Counted from the first letter of the stretch, positions 1-9,600 are shown. The stretch: 64,000 nucleotides of DNA from Pyropia yezoensis (GCA_009829735.1 CM020618.1:30232894-30296893); one strand, 5' to 3'. Notes: a model not told the origin generated them from the sequence alone. Translations and numbers: made by a program.

Positions 1-427
1 ACTTGTTCTGCAACTTCGCCGCGGCCGCCACCTTTGTCAGTTGGGCTTTGGCCGCGCGCGAGAGCGCGAGAACAGGGGGCACAACAGTTCGGGGGCTGGA
101 GCGTGGAGCGCCCTCCGCTGCTGTGGGTACTTGCGCAGGTGTGGCTGCCTCCGGTCGCGTAAGCGGCCGCACGGGCCGGTCCAGGGCCGCTTCAACAGTT
201 TCCAATGGCCCAGCCGCAGAGGCGGGCAGCGGCACCATATGCACAGGGGCGGCGGCGAGGGACGGCGGCGGTCGCGCACTGTCGTCGTCGTCCTCCTCCT
301 CGTCGGCAGGGGCCGCGGATGGGGGCGGCGGCGGTCGCACACTGTCGCCGTCGTCCTCCTCCTCGTTGGCAATCTCTTCAACAGCAGGCCCGGTCGTCGC
401 GTCCATTGCCGCGGCCGGGCTCACCAT
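1..427 (-). CDS. partial open frame with acidic and Pro-rich runs, runs off the window edge
   Basis: The minus strand from an ATG at 427 stays open to position 1, so about 142 codons are visible and the end is outside the window. The translation starts MVSPAAAMDATTG, then has two EEEDD/EEEDDDD blocks each followed by SxRPPP, then a Pro/Ala/Thr-rich stretch and a basic end (SRAAKAQLTKVAAAAKLQNK). It lies in the same frame as the Myb/SANT-like gene whose TAG is at 437-439, only 9 bases before this ATG. It may be a continuation reached by splicing around the TAG, a separate small gene, or a chance open frame in GC-rich DNA. I do not recognise any domain. Frames without stops are common at this base composition, so the call is weak. 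Confidence 0.3.
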   Translation of the reverse strand, partial: MVSPAAAMDATTGPAVEEIANEEEDDGDSVRPPPPPSAAPADEEEDDDDSARPPPSLAAAPVHMVPLPASAAGPLETVEAALDRPVRPLTRPEAATPAQVPTAAEGAPRSSPRTVVPPVLALSRAAKAQLTKVAAAAKLQNK

Positions 428-436
428 CGGGGGGGT

Positions 437-1309
437 CTAGGACTTGGCCGGCTCGGGGCCGAGAGGGATGCCGGGCGCCTTCAGCATCTGGCGCGCCTTG
501 GTGCGCATAAACAGCTTCGCCTCCTCCGTATCGCGCATGTTGGGCTGGTTGAAAAGGATAATGGCCGACCGCTCGGCCGCGGCATTTGCCACAGCCTGGA
601 GTGCTTCAGTGCTGGCCCGCACTTCCCGCGCCGCCGCAATGCCTTCCTTGCGGCCACGCTTTGCCGCTTTGGTGCCAGGTGTGCGAGGGTCAAACTTGCG
701 TGCAGGGCCCCCGACGTTGCCACTGGTGCGGGGGCCATCCGCCGGGTCGTCCGTCTCAGGGTCCTCATGCTCGCTCGTCCCGCTGCCCTCCGTGCCGCTC
801 CGGGTGCCGATTACCGCCGCGGCCGATCCAGCGGCGCCGCTCCACTTGTCCGAGTTGCGCAGCACCTTCCAGCACGGGACATATTTCTGCAGCGGGTAGT
901 ACTTGCGCTTCCCAGTCTCGGCCTCCGCCCCGTCCATACGCGCCTGATGCTTTCGGATAGCCTGGTAGATGTCCATGACCTTGCTCTGCGCCAAAGCGCC
1001 CTGGATGACCGCCTCCTCGGACGGGTTGCCTGTCAGCTTCAGGCGCTGCACAGCCAAAAACAACGATGCGAAAGCGCTGGTCCCCTTCTTGACTTTGTCC
1101 CAGGTCTTGGTGATCGATCCCACCGTGCCGTCGTTCGTCATTGGCAGCGCCCCGAGGGCGCGCACTAGGTCCAGGTCCTCGTCGCGCACCCCAGTGTAGA
1201 AGGCTGCCCCCCTCTGGTCCGTCCCCACAATGTTGTCCCGCGTCTTCACAAGCCACGCCTGCGACAAACACGTCAGCTCCACCTCCGACCACCCCGGGCC
1301 AGAGCCCAT
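437..1309 (-). CDS. Myb/SANT-like, NAM-associated C-terminal-domain protein
   Basis: From the ATG at 1309 the frame encodes 290 aa ending in GPEPAKS. Residues about 4-80 look like the Myb/SANT-like DNA-binding domain common in plant and algal proteins and in the second protein of PIF/Harbinger transposons: GPGWSEVELTCLSQAW, then a DNIVGTDQRGAAFY block, then SITKTWDKVKKGTSAF. A 'tGNpSEEAVIQGAL' segment and YVPCWKVLRNSDKW match the layout W-x-kikk-x-F ... tGn-s-ed ... cW-x-lr-x-x-KW of that family. A Lys/Arg-rich stretch (TKAAKRGRKEG) may be a nuclear signal. The C-terminal half is Ala/Glu-rich and probably helical. Likely role is sequence-specific DNA binding in the nucleus. No DDE_Tnp_4 transposase is seen nearby, so host gene versus transposon passenger cannot be decided. 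The true start may be further upstream (see the Pro-rich segment). Confidence 0.72.
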   Translation of the reverse strand: MGSGPGWSEVELTCLSQAWLVKTRDNIVGTDQRGAAFYTGVRDEDLDLVRALGALPMTNDGTVGSITKTWDKVKKGTSAFASLFLAVQRLKLTGNPSEEAVIQGALAQSKVMDIYQAIRKHQARMDGAEAETGKRKYYPLQKYVPCWKVLRNSDKWSGAAGSAAAVIGTRSGTEGSGTSEHEDPETDDPADGPRTSGNVGGPARKFDPRTPGTKAAKRGRKEGIAAAREVRASTEALQAVANAAAERSAIILFNQPNMRDTEEAKLFMRTKARQMLKAPGIPLGPEPAKS

Positions 1310-1313
1310 TGCG

Positions 1314-1997
1314 TTAGTTACGCGGAGGGCCGTGCCCGCGGTAGCCGCCACGACCACCGTGGCGCGGCAAAGGCAGTCGAGGAGTCGGCGGGCGGGGGCC
1401 GAGGTCGGCGGCAGGGGGGGGCGGCGGCGGCGGTGGCGGCCGCTGGTCGTAGAGCTCAGGAGGGCGCTCGTTGTAGGGCGGGGGCAGGCGTTCATTGTAG
1501 GGCGCGGGCTGGCGCTCGTTGTAGAGCTGGGGCATGCGCTCGTCGTGAGGCGGGGGCGGGGCGTCAGGTGAGACCCAGCGGTCGCCGCGGTCCTCCTCCC
1601 AGCCGGGACTGGGGGGGCGCCGGCGTTGGTCGTCCCGATACTGCGGTGCGCGTGTGCGGCTGCGGGGGCGCGGCGGCTCTTCCTGCTCAATGCGGGGGGG
1701 GTGGCGGCGTCCACAGCTGTCGTTGTCGCGACCGCCGTAGTGGCCGTGATGATCCCCACGCGGAGGCGTAGGTCCGCCACCATAAGTAGTCGGCGGCGGG
1801 GTGTAGGTCCAGCCAGGAGGCGGGGGCGCCGCCCCAGGGCACGGGCAAGCCCAGTGGCAGGCGCCGCGGGGCGCGCTGCTTGCCGCACGCGGCATCCAAT
1901 CAGTCGGCGGGGGCGCGGCCGGCATCCATGCGCCGTCGCGGGGAGGCAGCATCCAGGCGCCCCCCGCGGAGGGGCCACCAGCACCGCGGCTGTGCAT
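1314..1997 (-). CDS. Pro-rich N-terminal segment, probably belongs to the Myb/SANT-like gene
   Basis: From an ATG at 1997 the minus strand encodes a Pro/Tyr/Arg-rich protein ending at a TAA at 1314-1316. It contains about four imperfect octapeptide repeats of the form P-x-x-YNER-x-P (MPQLYNERQP, APYNERLP, PPYNERPP, then ELYDQRPP) at about 1455-1540. The repeat copies differ at third codon positions (AAC GAG versus AAT GAA for Asn-Glu), which suggests selection on protein. The frame differs by one from the Myb/SANT-like frame. A run of eight G at about 1418-1425 lies just between the two, so a homopolymer error or a small intron could join them. The part beyond 1997 is low-complexity and I do not call it coding. 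Confidence 0.42.
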   Translation of the reverse strand: MHSRGAGGPSAGGAWMLPPRDGAWMPAAPPPTDWMPRAASSAPRGACHWACPCPGAAPPPPGWTYTPPPTTYGGGPTPPRGDHHGHYGGRDNDSCGRRHPPRIEQEEPPRPRSRTRAPQYRDDQRRRPPSPGWEEDRGDRWVSPDAPPPPHDERMPQLYNERQPAPYNERLPPPYNERPPELYDQRPPPPPPPPPAADLGPRPPTPRLPLPRHGGRGGYRGHGPPRN

Positions 1998-2399
1998 GTC
2001 GTTACGGGCGGGGAAGGGAACGGTTGGCGTGGGCGGGGGCGGGGTAGGCCGTGCCGGCCCCAAGGCGGGAGAGGGAAAGGTGGGAGACGGAATGGTGGGT
2101 TCGGTTGGTCGGGGGCAAGCAGAGTGGCGAGCGTCGTGCGGGGCGGGGCGGGGCGAACGGTGGCGGGTGGGCGGGGTGGCGTCGACCCGGAGAGTGTTGC
2201 GACGTCCCCGCCCTCTCCCAAGAAAAACCGTCGACGGCGGGTGGAAGCGCGCCCTCCGCCAGCGCAACGCCTGCCCCCTCCCCCCCACCATTGCAGAGGA
2301 GGTGGGGAGGGTGCGTGTCCGGTCGTTGGGGCTGTTGGGAGGCCAGCCCGGATTCACGTCGTGGGGGGGGGGGGGGCCGGGGGAGGGCATAGACGGGGC

Positions 2400-2760
2400 G
2401 GGGGCGGTTTCGCGGTGTGCACCCCCCGATCCACGCGGTGTGCGGGGATTGAAGGGGGGGGGGGCGGTCAGGGCGCCGTTTGCACTGCGTCTTCGCTGTC
2501 CATGCCGTATTGGGGGGTTATGACGAGGGGCGGGGGCGTTGAGGGGCGAGCGGCCTGCACTGCACCCCCCACAGAAGCACGCTGTGGGACGGGGGTCGAC
2601 CGGGGGGGGGGGATAGGGCGGTCGGAGAGCAGTTTGCTCTGCGCCCCCGCCGTCCATCGCGAGTGGGGGGGTTGCTGCGGGGGGGGGGGGGGGGGCGCCG
2701 GGGGGCGCGCGGCGTACACTGCACCCCCGCCAAACTATTCTCAGGGAGGGGTTAGAAGGG
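2400..2760. repeat. degenerate tandem repeat with long G runs
   Basis: Four or five copies of a unit of roughly 65-80 bp are visible, each holding a core like TTGCACTGCACCCCCC (cores near 2415, 2479, 2555, 2634 and 2714) followed by G runs of 7 to 18. The neighbouring stretch 2340-2400 also has a G run of 14. It lies between the Pro-rich open frame and element A. G-quadruplex formation is likely from the sequence. Read lengths over the G runs may be wrong. Confidence 0.6.
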
Positions 2761-2851
2761 GGAGAAGGGGCTCCTGGGGGGCTGTGGGCCGTGCCGGGGC
2801 TGCAGGTGGGGGGAGGGCCGAGAAAAGGCTCTCCTGCCCCGGTTTGCTGGG

Positions 2852-3259
2852 TGTGGAATATGTGTTACCCAATAAAAGGATATGGGACCGACCGGCGCCC
2901 GGAAGGCAAAGAGGGAGCTATTACCGTAAAGGCAAAGAAGACAGACCTTTAGCTCCAGGACGTTCGATGGGGAGCAAGCCGGCCAAACGGCAGCGGCGAG
3001 CCCCCACGTCGCCTATACCGGGCGAAACAATTATGCCGGTCGAGCGACCGAGCGAAGGCCGGACGGCCGATCGCTACGAGCATAGCAAACAATACAAAAG
3101 ATCCCTCCAAAGCAAGGACAGATAAACAATGCAAAACAAAAGTAGGCCCCCAAAGGGCGAGCCACAAGCGGACCCAGACCAACAAGGCTGGGACCACCAG
3201 TCAAGGGGGCTACCTGCCCGTAAATACCGGAAATCGGTACGGTGGGCGGATATGCTACA
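2852..3259 (-). repeat. 3' LTR of element A
   Basis: This is a direct repeat of 11770-12177, both 408 bp, starting TGTGGAATATG and ending GATATGCTACA. Only about four substitutions separate the two. The target duplication CTGGG lies at 2847-2851. Because the element is on the minus strand, this right-hand copy in element terms is the 3' LTR. Confidence 0.95.
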
Positions 3260-3628
3260 TACCCCCGTTGCCAGTTTCGAGCCGTCCCGGCGAGGTCCGG
3301 CTGGGTGCAACGTAAGGGCCGCGCGCGCCCAGTTGGGCGGGGTCGTGGCGAGGCCGCCTGCAATCTTGCGGGGGGTCGCGCCAGCACCGATCGGTGTAGC
3401 TGTTGAAGCGTCGGTCCGCCGCGCGCGCGATGTGGTACCCTCTCGGGTGTGCGGCGGGGCCGCGTGGCCGGGGCGGTTACGCGGGCTCGCGTGGGCCGAC
3501 CCGTGGCTGGGCTACGCCAGCCGGTACTTGTGCCGCGGCCGGCCGGCCTCTGGCGCGTGGCGTCCGGGTGGGGGTCGGCGTTGTTGCCGTTGACCGTAGT
3601 GGTCGTCGCGTCGGGTCTCCCCTTACCT

Positions 3629-3907
3629 CCGCGCGTCGGCCGACGCGTGGGGGTCTGTGGGGTGGGCAGCCGCGTGGCTTGGTGGTCGTTGGTGCCGGTC
3701 GGCGGGGCGTCGACTAGTTGTCGTTGCCTCGGCCGGGTCGGCCTCCCGCGCGTCGGTCGACGCGCGGGTCCGGGGAGGGGAGAGGGATTGCCGGCTGGCA
3801 CTTGTGCTCCACCTTAGCCACCTGGCGTCTCGGGCCGTTTGGCATCACGCTTGAGTTGAGTCGCCCGGTGGCCAGTTGTCCATCCCGCGCGTCGGTCGAC
3901 GCGCGGG
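3629..3907. repeat. three copies of a GC-rich palindrome in the 3' region of element A
   Basis: CCCGCGCGTCG-GT-CGACGCGCGGG occurs at 3745-3768 and again at 3884-3907, with 11-bp perfect arms around a 2-bp centre. A variant (CCGCGCGTCGGCCGACGCGTGG) lies at 3629-3650. The three are spaced by about 116 and 139 bp within otherwise different sequence. They sit between the 3' LTR and the antisense open frame, so they could act in the leader of the antisense transcript or as a protein-binding site. No known family signal is recognised. Confidence 0.75.
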
Positions 3908-3965
3908 TTACCGGGCGTGTCATCCTCGGCCCGTCGGGCCGTTGCACGCGTTCGCCGGTTGGCAC

Positions 3966-4199
3966 ACTTGGCCTGTTGGCGGCCAAGGCGGCAAGGGCGG
4001 CCGAGGCGACAAGGGCGGCCAAGGCGACAAGGGCGGCCAAGGCGACAAGGGCGGCCAAAGCGGCGCGGGTGGCCAAGGCGGCGAGGGCGGCCAAGGCGAC
4101 AAGGGCGGCCAAGGCGGCGCGGGTGGCCAAGGCGACGCGGGCGGCCAAGGCGGCGCGGGTGGCCAAGGCGGCGCGGGTGGCCAAGGCGGCCAGGGCGCG
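3966..4199. repeat. minisatellite of GGC-AAG type units
   Basis: About 230 bp built from 9-bp pieces such as GGCGGCCAA, GGCGACAAG and GGCGCGGGT, arranged in higher units of 18 to 21 bp. It is just upstream of the ATG of the antisense open frame at 4244. All six frames are open through it, giving Gly-rich, Ala/Lys-rich or Arg-rich translations, so open frames here are not evidence of coding. Confidence 0.85.
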
Positions 4200-4243
4200 G
4201 TGCGGTGCCCATAAGGCTTAGCCGGTCTTAAGGTGGTGCCATT

Positions 4244-6112
4244 ATGGCCGACGAGGTGGCTCCCGCCGTGCCGGCGGCTACCCCGGAGGTGGACTGCTCG
4301 GAGACCGAGCGGCCGGTGCGCGGGTTTTACCGTAGCCCGCAGGCGACCTACATGGTCGATGGTGTCGGCTTCGTGGCAGATGCGCCGTTGTTGGAGGCGG
4401 CGCGTTCCAACCGCTTGTTGGCGCTGCAGCGCATCCGTGACGCGCGGTGGGCAGCGCTGCCTAAGTTCCGGGACGTGTCCGTTGGCGGGGCGTTTCGCGC
4501 AGGCGAGTCCGTCTCGGATGTGCACGGGGATGCCGACCTTGGCCGACAAGGCCCAAAGCGGCAGGCGTACGAGGTCTTGTTGTTGAGCAAAGAGTTGTTG
4601 CGGTACGCGTCCACCGGTGCTCTGCACGTGTATCACCGGCGCCTTTACACCTGGGCACTGCGGTTCCGGGTTGGGAGCACCGAGACCTTCGTGGTCGCTG
4701 CCAATAACTTTGGGCGGCTGCGTCGCTTATGGACGTGTGCGGTGTTCCTTGAACGCGACTTGGCCGATCGGCTGGATGTCCCGATCGCGGAGGATCCTGG
4801 CATGGAGGGGTACTTGACCATGCTGGCCGACAAGGCGTACCCCGGGAACCCTCCGCCTGACCTCGACTTTGGTCCGTCGTTGAGCGACCTCCCGCAGCCC
4901 TTCCGGGCGCCGACGACGTCCATTCGTTTCCGTCGGTCGAACGACCTCGCGTCGATTGAGCGTCGGGGCTTGCTGGCCCCTGCCTGGGCCTCGAATCTGG
5001 TCCGTGCGCGACCGTTCTTCGACTTGAAGCGTTGGCTTCCGTGTCGCCCGTCCTGGTGGACCGAGTATGGTCCATACATGGAGACGCCGGTGGCGCTGTC
5101 TTACGTTGCCACTCGGCTGACGGAGGCGGATAATGCGGCGTGGGGCATCGTTTTCGACGAGTTCTTCTGCTTCCTGCTTGCCGCGTGGGTGCACTGGTTG
5201 GTCCACGACGGACTGTTTTGCCGGTTGGGTGACCAAGTGGTCGGGTGGTTGGACGGCTTGAGCGTAAGCCACCTGGCTGACGGCCCCGGCGGTGACGAGC
5301 GTCTGTTGACGTACCAGCGTATGCGGGAGGCGCACTCCGTCTTTCCTTGGACCACCGTGGTCGCGGACGTTCGTCGTCGTGACTACCACACGAGGGCCGC
5401 TCTTGGGGTGTATGTCAAGCTTGACCCGTCGGCCAAGTATGGCTTTGCTCTTCGCCAGCCGTGCGGCTCGTTCGACTGGAAGTACGATGCCACTTCGGCG
5501 GAGTCGCCCGGTGTGGGCCGGTCGGTCGACCGTGGAGGTCGTGATGCGGGTCGTCGAGTGCGTGATCGCACTCGTTCGCCTTCGCCGCCGGCGGTTGGTG
5601 GGTCACGTGACCGTGCTGCTGAGCCGTCGACGTGCCGCGGTGGCGATGAGCCGATGTGGCCGTCCGACTGGGCTCGCGTGGGAGCGGTTGCCCTGTTGGG
5701 CGCGGAGCGCGTTGATGCCTTGGCTGGCCGTAGTGTGCCTCGCGGTGCGACGGCCGGTGCCTTGGCAGTTGCGTGGTCGCGCCAGACCGTCGAGATGGAG
5801 GACGTTATCCGTCGGGTTGGTGGTATGACCGAGTCTCAGGCGGTGGAGGAGCTTCTCCTGGCCATGTCCCGTATGGCGGACCTCTCTCGGATTCGAGACA
5901 GCGTGCTCGCTGAGCTGCGTCACGCTCCCGTGGTGGAGGCGCGGGGTGAGAGTCCTCGTCGCGTCGACGTCAGTGCCATTCTTGGCCGGCGCCGGCGGCC
6001 CGTGTCGGACGCCGAGGAGGAGCCGGCTACTCCGGCGCCGGTTCGCCACGTGCGCTCGCGCGGTCCGTCATACGACGAGGACGCGCGTGGTCGTTACCAT
6101 CGTGGTACTTGA
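4244..6112 (+). CDS. antisense open frame of element A (622 aa)
   Basis: A single open frame of 622 codons lies opposite to gag-pol, between pol and the 3' LTR. Its start MADEVAPAVPAATPEV follows the minisatellite leader. Residues about 20-110 are mixed and look folded. Residues about 279-345 hold a METPVALSY motif and a hydrophobic helical stretch (FCFLLAAWVHWLVHDGLF). Residues 420-470 are Arg/Ser/Asp-rich. A helical block rich in Glu and Leu follows at about 515-565, and the end is Arg-rich (LGRRRRPVSDAEEE ... RGRYHRGT). No signal peptide, capsid, protease or polymerase motif is seen. Size, strand, position and the PxxxxY-plus-helix core resemble the antisense proteins of elements B1 and E, though the match is weak. 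Function unknown. The frame looks whole. Confidence 0.7.
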   Translation: MADEVAPAVPAATPEVDCSETERPVRGFYRSPQATYMVDGVGFVADAPLLEAARSNRLLALQRIRDARWAALPKFRDVSVGGAFRAGESVSDVHGDADLGRQGPKRQAYEVLLLSKELLRYASTGALHVYHRRLYTWALRFRVGSTETFVVAANNFGRLRRLWTCAVFLERDLADRLDVPIAEDPGMEGYLTMLADKAYPGNPPPDLDFGPSLSDLPQPFRAPTTSIRFRRSNDLASIERRGLLAPAWASNLVRARPFFDLKRWLPCRPSWWTEYGPYMETPVALSYVATRLTEADNAAWGIVFDEFFCFLLAAWVHWLVHDGLFCRLGDQVVGWLDGLSVSHLADGPGGDERLLTYQRMREAHSVFPWTTVVADVRRRDYHTRAALGVYVKLDPSAKYGFALRQPCGSFDWKYDATSAESPGVGRSVDRGGRDAGRRVRDRTRSPSPPAVGGSRDRAAEPSTCRGGDEPMWPSDWARVGAVALLGAERVDALAGRSVPRGATAGALAVAWSRQTVEMEDVIRRVGGMTESQAVEELLLAMSRMADLSRIRDSVLAELRHAPVVEARGESPRRVDVSAILGRRRRPVSDAEEEPATPAPVRHVRSRGPSYDEDARGRYHRGT

Positions 6113-6158
6113 GGGGTTGTTTGACGATGTGTCGAGTGTTGTGCCTATTGGCGTCTTG

Positions 6159-6680
6159 TCAGTCTAGCTTTGTCTTGCCTTGCCGACAGGCGTGTTTGTT
6201 TCTTGTGCGTTTGCATTGAAAGTGGAAGGCAGTCTTTGCCCATTGTGTTGACACCGAGTCGTGGTGTGATGTCGGATTCAAGAGTATGTACTCGCAGCAA
6301 AGCCGTTTGGCCTTTGTAAACCAGGCGGCGTGTTCCCAGCGGGGAGTGACCAAGAGTGTGTCCGTTGGATTAACTTGCAGGTCTGTGACCACTTGGTCGA
6401 GGGTGTGTACTAGGGGTATTCTCAGGCGTATGCCTTTTGAGTGAGGTTGCTCAGTGGTGGTGACGCCTGTACCTGCGTGGTATACCAAGGGACCGTACTG
6501 CCGGGTGAGCTCCGGTAGCTCCCTGTGTTGGCCCCACATGGGGAAGGTGAAGATACGACTTGCCGATGGCAATGTTGCCTTCATGTAGTAGACAGGGATG
6601 CTCTCCGTAATGGAGCGGTCTACGTTGTCCCATTGGACAATAGCCTGTATCACCCCCCATGGGTCGACGTAGACCGCCAT
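6159..6680 (-). CDS. short sense open frame downstream of pol in element A
   Basis: From the ATG at 6680 the minus strand encodes about 173 aa (MAVYVDPWGVIQAIVQWDN ...). An in-frame GTG at 6710 would overlap the end of the pol frame. Composition is ordinary protein-like, with Trp, Tyr, His and Cys well represented (IFTFPMWGQHRELPEL, WEHAAWFTKAKRLCCEYILL), unlike the low-complexity shadows elsewhere. No signal peptide or membrane segment is evident and I do not recognise the family. It lies on the same strand as pol, so it could be an accessory product or a C-terminal extension. Families B1 and E have no equivalent here. Confidence 0.45.
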   Translation of the reverse strand: MAVYVDPWGVIQAIVQWDNVDRSITESIPVYYMKATLPSASRIFTFPMWGQHRELPELTRQYGPLVYHAGTGVTTTEQPHSKGIRLRIPLVHTLDQVVTDLQVNPTDTLLVTPRWEHAAWFTKAKRLCCEYILLNPTSHHDSVSTQWAKTAFHFQCKRTRNKHACRQGKTKLD

Positions 6681-6699
6681 GATGGTGGGGTCCCATGAC

Positions 6700-9600
6700 T
6701 TAGTAGTCACAGTCTTGATGTCCGCAACACTTGTTGCGAGAGTTACTCGAGCCGATGTCTTTGTGGTTTTTTCGCCACGTGTATCCTGGTATTTCTACCT
6801 TTTTGGAACGCAGGTGTCTTATCACCAATTTACGTGGCAAGTTTTCCACCGGGTCCCAGGTGTCATCCTTAGGGGTATAATCATGCCATCGGACTTTGAA
6901 TTCGTAAGAATCCCCGCACCGTCGATGGGACATGAGCTTGTCAATGACGTATTCGTCGTGGATGGTTGGCTCCGGCCGTGGTTTGTCAAACCCATCGAGA
7001 AGTGGATGTGGAGTGGACTCGTCACAGTCGTCCGGGCGCGGTGCCGCTGTGGCGTGGTCGCTGTTGATGCGCTTCTCGATGCCATCGACGTCGATGACGA
7101 ACGTAGACTCGTCAGCGTCGACGACGACGTATGGCCCTACGGCCTTGCTCTGCAGCTTGTTGGCTCGTTGGTGGTTTGTCGTATAGACATAGTCGCCGAT
7201 CTTAATCTTGCGATTGCGTTCCCCAATGTGGGCGTCGAAGTTACGCTTGTAACGTTGCTGAGTTTTGGCGACGGCCTTGACGACGGCCGGGATCTGCAAC
7301 CGCAGTCGGGCCATGAACTCGCGCTTCCTCGCGAGCGGCGAGCCGTCGTTGAGGGTTTTTCGTTGGGCTACCGACGTGCCGGGTGGCAGGTTACGGACCG
7401 ATAGGTTCGGGATGCGTCGTGGAATGACAAGTTCGAAGAGTGCTAGTCCAGTGGACCGGTGTGGTTGGCTGTTGTAAGCCATCGTGAGGACGGGCAGCAG
7501 CTCGTCCCAGCGCTTGGGGTCCTCGGTCACGTAGTGACGTAGTTGCGTCGCAATGGTACGATTGTACCGCTCGACTTGACCGTTGGTCTGAGGATGGTAC
7601 GCGGTGGTGCGTACCGTCGCCACTCCGAGCACCTTCATCACGGCAATGAAAAAGTTCCACATGAATTGGGGTCCTTCGTCGGACAAGATCTTGTCCGGTG
7701 GGCCATAGCAGGCTATCCAATGTTCAATAACAGCGGAGGATACGGAGATGGCCGTGATGGTCTTGAGTGCTATGCACTTAGTTAGCTTTGCAAAGCGGTC
7801 GGTAATGACCAAGATGAACCGGTTGCCGCTTTTGCTTGCCGGCAAGGGACCGAGGATGTCAATTGACAATTCCGTCAGCGGTTCCGACGCAGGGAACAAG
7901 GTCAGCGGCGTCCTGTGCTTACGCAACGCCAGGCGGTTCTGGGCACAAGTGGTGCAGTTGGTAATGGTGTTGTGGATATCCGATATCATGGATGGCCAGT
8001 AGAACTTTGTTCTCATTGTGAAGTACATCTTGTTCATGCCCGGGTGGGCGGCCGTGGTGGCCATGTGTTGGAGCTTCAAGATGACATCTTGTTGCGACTT
8101 GGGGATGACCAGTTGGTCTCCATACGCAGTCTTGCGACATAGCGCGTTGTTGTCATCGAGGTAGAATGACTTGTGGCCTCCGTTTACCAGGCGTTATGCT
8201 GTGGCCGAGGTACTCCACCTCGTTGGAAAACCACTTGCACTTCTCAAGATTGAGAGTCACGCCAGCCTCCCGTAGTCGGGTAAGGACCTTGTCCACATCA
8301 TGGACGTGTTGTTTGGCGTTTGCCGAGAATATGATAACGTCGTCTAAATAGACGAGGCAGACCTGCCACTTGAGTCCGGAGAGGATAATATCCAGGGCAC
8401 GGTGGAACGTCGCCGGGGCATTGGTCAAGCCAAATGGCATAGTTGTCCAGTCGAAGATGCCATAGTGCGTGGTGAACGCCGTCTTTTCTTGGTCCTCTTG
8501 CCGCAATGGAACTTGCCAGTACCCAGCGGTACAGTCGAGAGATGTGAAGACCTTGGCGTCTCCAAGGGAGTCGAGGCAGTTCTCCATGCGCGGGAGGGGG
8601 TACGCGTCCTTCTTGGTGATGCTGTTGAGCCGTCGATAATCGACGCAGAATCGGGCCTTCCCATTTTTCTTGGGGACGATGACGACCGGACTGGTCCAGT
8701 CACTGTGACTTGGTTTAATAACCTTGAGCTTCAACATCTTGTTGATTTGATCGACAATGATCGCACGTTTGAACGCGCCGGTCCGGTAGGGTTGGGCCCT
8801 TATAGAGGCAACCCCAGGTGGAGTGACGATGGCGTGCTCTGTAGCGTGGATGACCCCGAGGGTCCCGTCCCACATCTTGCCATGCTTGGCCAACATCGAC
8901 TTGATTTGCGCATGCAAATGTTGCGGTGCCCCGTCGAGGTTGATGTCATCAAGAGACGGTTTGGGTTGCTCGGTCTCCGGGTCGGATGACCCCTTATCCT
9001 CCGTCGGGGCGGCGAGGACTTGCCCAAGGTGGGGTTCGGCAAACGCGAGGACGCACCCCTTTCGCAGGATGGCCGTGTCTGGCCCGAAGTTGCACACCTT
9101 AACCAGGAATGGTTCGTCAGGCTTGACGGTGGCCAGTCCGCGGGCGACTGCCATGGTCTTGTGTCGGCACATTCGTGCGTTTGGTTGGAGAGTAACCAGT
9201 CCCGGAGTGTCACAAGTGACCATGATCAATTCCTCGGTCTTGCCCTTGAGGCGTGTTTGCTTACATGCACGGACCTTAGTCGACCCCCCGGTCCATTGAG
9301 GTTCCATAACATTGTTGTACTGGATGCCCAAGATGGGAGAGTGAGCCGTCGAACGATCGTTCGAGGATTGCCAAACGATACGTTTGAGTCGGGGCCAGAT
9401 TGACTCCACGTGCTTGCCCGTAACCTCGGTCCCGAGTATGCACTTGACCGACAGGTTGGGGGTAACGTAATAACGTTCAAAGGCCTGAACCCTCCCGGTA
9501 TTGATGAACAAGTGGATGGCTTGTAGAGCATCGATCGTTTGCCCGTTGGCATCAACAATGTGCGGTGCACTGGTTAACGTGTCGGCGTAATCGCGCCAAT

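Noticed and set aside
1626-3125. 499-codon plus-strand open frame across the Pro-rich gene, G-rich repeat and LTR
   Set aside because: Its translation is Arg/Gly/Pro noise, it crosses the LTR boundary at 2852, and the opposite strand carries the better supported coding signal. GC-rich DNA makes such shadows common.
3966-4199. CRISPR-like array
   Set aside because: The 'spacers' are themselves variants of the repeat, unit length is 9-21 bp, and the context is a eukaryotic retrotransposon. It is a minisatellite.
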